This document shows positions 7,418-8,369 of a DNA stretch of 8,369 nt, piece after piece (position 1 is the first letter of the stretch; the number at the start of each line of letters is the position of its first letter). The position numbers and the translations under genes are program-made. The stretch comes from an uncultured Bacteroidales bacterium (GTDB lineage Bacteria > Bacteroidota > Bacteroidia > Bacteroidales > Muribaculaceae). The stretch lies in contig CASBHZ010000109.1 of NCBI GenBank assembly GCA_949123685.1, positions 1 through 8,369 on the forward strand. Direction: 5' to 3'. The notes under the pieces are model-generated. The model did no database searches. It was not told the origin of the DNA and worked only from the letters and a program-made list of their open reading frames with translations.

Positions 7418-7448
7418 ATTAATTATTAATTATTAACCATTAATTATC
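7418..7448. repeat. A/T-rich repeat, copy B
   Basis: This lies in the 27-bp gap between the flavin reductase and the DltE-like SDR and runs into the reductase coding end. Bases 7425-7448 are identical to 6584-6607. Here the stop codon of the reductase (7440-7442) and its last two codons (Asp, Asn) lie inside the repeat, four bases out of register with the stop in copy A. Confidence 0.85.
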
Positions 7449-8338
7449 ATCCACATCCCTCTCGTCTTCCGAATTTTGTCTTTTCACCCGTTCTATCTCT
7501 TTCCGGATAGCCGGGGTCAGATCATTGCAATGCTTATGACATGCCATTTCCCGGGAATACATGCGAGCAATACAGTAATTGACATGGTCACAGCCGCAGC
7601 GATGATTCTCTTCCGAACGCATGCGGTTCACGAAATCCGGTTCGTTGAGCAATGCCCTTCCCATCTGCACAAAATCAAAACCTTCGTCATCAAGCACCTG
7701 CTCAGCCCCCTTACGACTAACCACGCCACCAACATATACCAACGGCAAACCGAGAACTTCCCTGAAACGCCGGGCATCCTCAAGAAAATACAGCTCTTTG
7801 AAAGGAATTTTGGGAATCATGTATTTTCCGGCTATCCTCACTCCATATTTGAGCCACAACTGTTTCATATAATGGGTCATGGAATGAATCGGCATCTGAC
7901 CTCGCATCACATACATCGGAGCCTTACTCACGAAACCGCCAGACAGAACGATTCCGTGGACACCACAATGTTCGATTTCTCGAGCTATGGTGAGACAATC
8001 GTCAATCTCAAGACCACCCTTGAAGCCGTCACGCATATTGGTCTTCACGAGCACCCCCATATCAGAACCTGCCGCCCGCATTACCTCTTCGAGACACATT
8101 CGCATGAAAGTCATCCGGTTGTCAAGACTCCCCCCGAATTTATCCCGACGTCTGTTAGTGTAAGGAGAAAGGAACTGGGATATCAGATAGCCGTGACCGG
8201 CATGAACCTCAACGCAATCAAAACCGGCATCGCGTGCGGTATTGACCGCCCTGCCGAAATCGAGAGCCATCCCACGGAGTTCATCCTCCCTAAGCCCGCG
8301 ACAGAACGTAGGGGAATACAGGTTGAAACCTGTTGAAG
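7440..8338 (-). CDS. Old Yellow Enzyme family FMN oxidoreductase (ene-reductase), 5'-truncated
   Basis: A cytoplasmic NAD(P)H:flavin oxidoreductase that reduces activated C=C bonds. The gene runs into the adapter at 8339; 298 residues remain, and roughly the first 110-140 of the barrel are missing. The Met at 8270 is internal, since good OYE sequence (LREDELRGMALDFGRAV) continues upstream. Visible family blocks are VEVHAGHGYLISQFLSP with the substrate-binding His45/His48 pair, RRRDKFGGSLDNR, the FMN-phosphate strand YVGGV, and MGRALLNEP. A Cys-rich tail follows: Cys247, Cys249, Cys255, Cys266 and Cys270. It resembles the Fe-S region of the 2,4-dienoyl-CoA reductase (FadH)/BaiCD/BaiH branch, but Val252 sits where that motif usually has a Cys. 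The protein ends 28 residues later, so the FAD/NAD domain of FadH-type enzymes is absent and electrons must come another way. It is the first visible gene of a probable operon with the DltE-like SDR. Confidence 0.92.
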
Positions 8339-8369
8339 AGATCGGAAGAGCACACGTCTGAACTCCAGT
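8339..8369 (+). other. Illumina TruSeq read-2 adapter (artefact)
   Basis: The sequence AGATCGGAAGAGCACACGTC and the 11 bases after it match the TruSeq read-2 adapter exactly. It marks the false end of the contig. The flavin reductase gene must continue beyond it in the genome. Confidence 0.97.

Noticed and set aside
6571..7448. CRISPR-like repeat pair
   Set aside because: Only two dispersed copies of a very A/T-rich short repeat, with a whole gene between them and no cas genes.
7476..8336. Long open frame of 286 residues on the + strand
   Set aside because: It is fully antisense to the flavin reductase, rich in His/Thr/Pro without any recognisable motif, and the - strand frame has clear OYE motifs throughout.

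Overview
This window is an assembled contig of about 8.3 kb from a Bacteroidales bacterium. It is most likely a gut Muribaculaceae/Bacteroides-Prevotella-type organism, probably from a metagenome. The lineage call rests on a large secreted tricorn-type protease, a Bacteroidetes-type promoter (TATATTTG box), mostly weak Shine-Dalgarno sites, and a secreted glycosidase ending in a tail that resembles a type IX secretion signal. It is an inference, because no rRNA or other marker gene is present. Both ends are untrimmed Illumina adapter (1-48 and 8339-8369), so the biological insert is 49-8338 and both terminal genes are cut off.

Layout. On the + strand, 50-2176 holds the C-terminal part of a secreted multidomain glycoside hydrolase: end of a TIM barrel, three FN3-like domains, a LamG-like domain and a sorting-type tail. 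It meets the next gene head-to-head at a bidirectional hairpin terminator (2195-2234). Everything from 2237 to 8338 is on the - strand. Read in the direction of transcription, it runs: a 5'-truncated Old Yellow Enzyme (OYE) family flavin reductase (8338-7440), a DltE-like short-chain dehydrogenase (SDR, 7412-6603), a 249-bp intergenic region dominated by a long imperfect palindrome (6381-6560), a second retinol-dehydrogenase-like SDR (6353-5559), a short promoter region containing two inverted repeats, and a 1081-residue exported tricorn protease (5482-2237).

How the parts may work together. The flavin reductase and the adjacent SDR are 27 bp apart and probably cotranscribed. With the second SDR they form a redox set (ene-reductase plus two alcohol/ketone oxidoreductases) suited to a small hydrophobic enone/alcohol substrate. 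A steroid or bile-acid-like substrate is an attractive guess but not proven. The tricorn protease has its own promoter and probably degrades peptides in the periplasm. The glycosidase is an unrelated export product.

The least ordinary DNA is non-coding: the roughly 180-bp palindrome between the two SDR genes, a 24-bp A/T-rich repeat that supplies the stop codons of two consecutive genes in different registers and carries stops in all six frames, and the dyad over the tricorn promoter. I see no complete novel defence or mobile system here.
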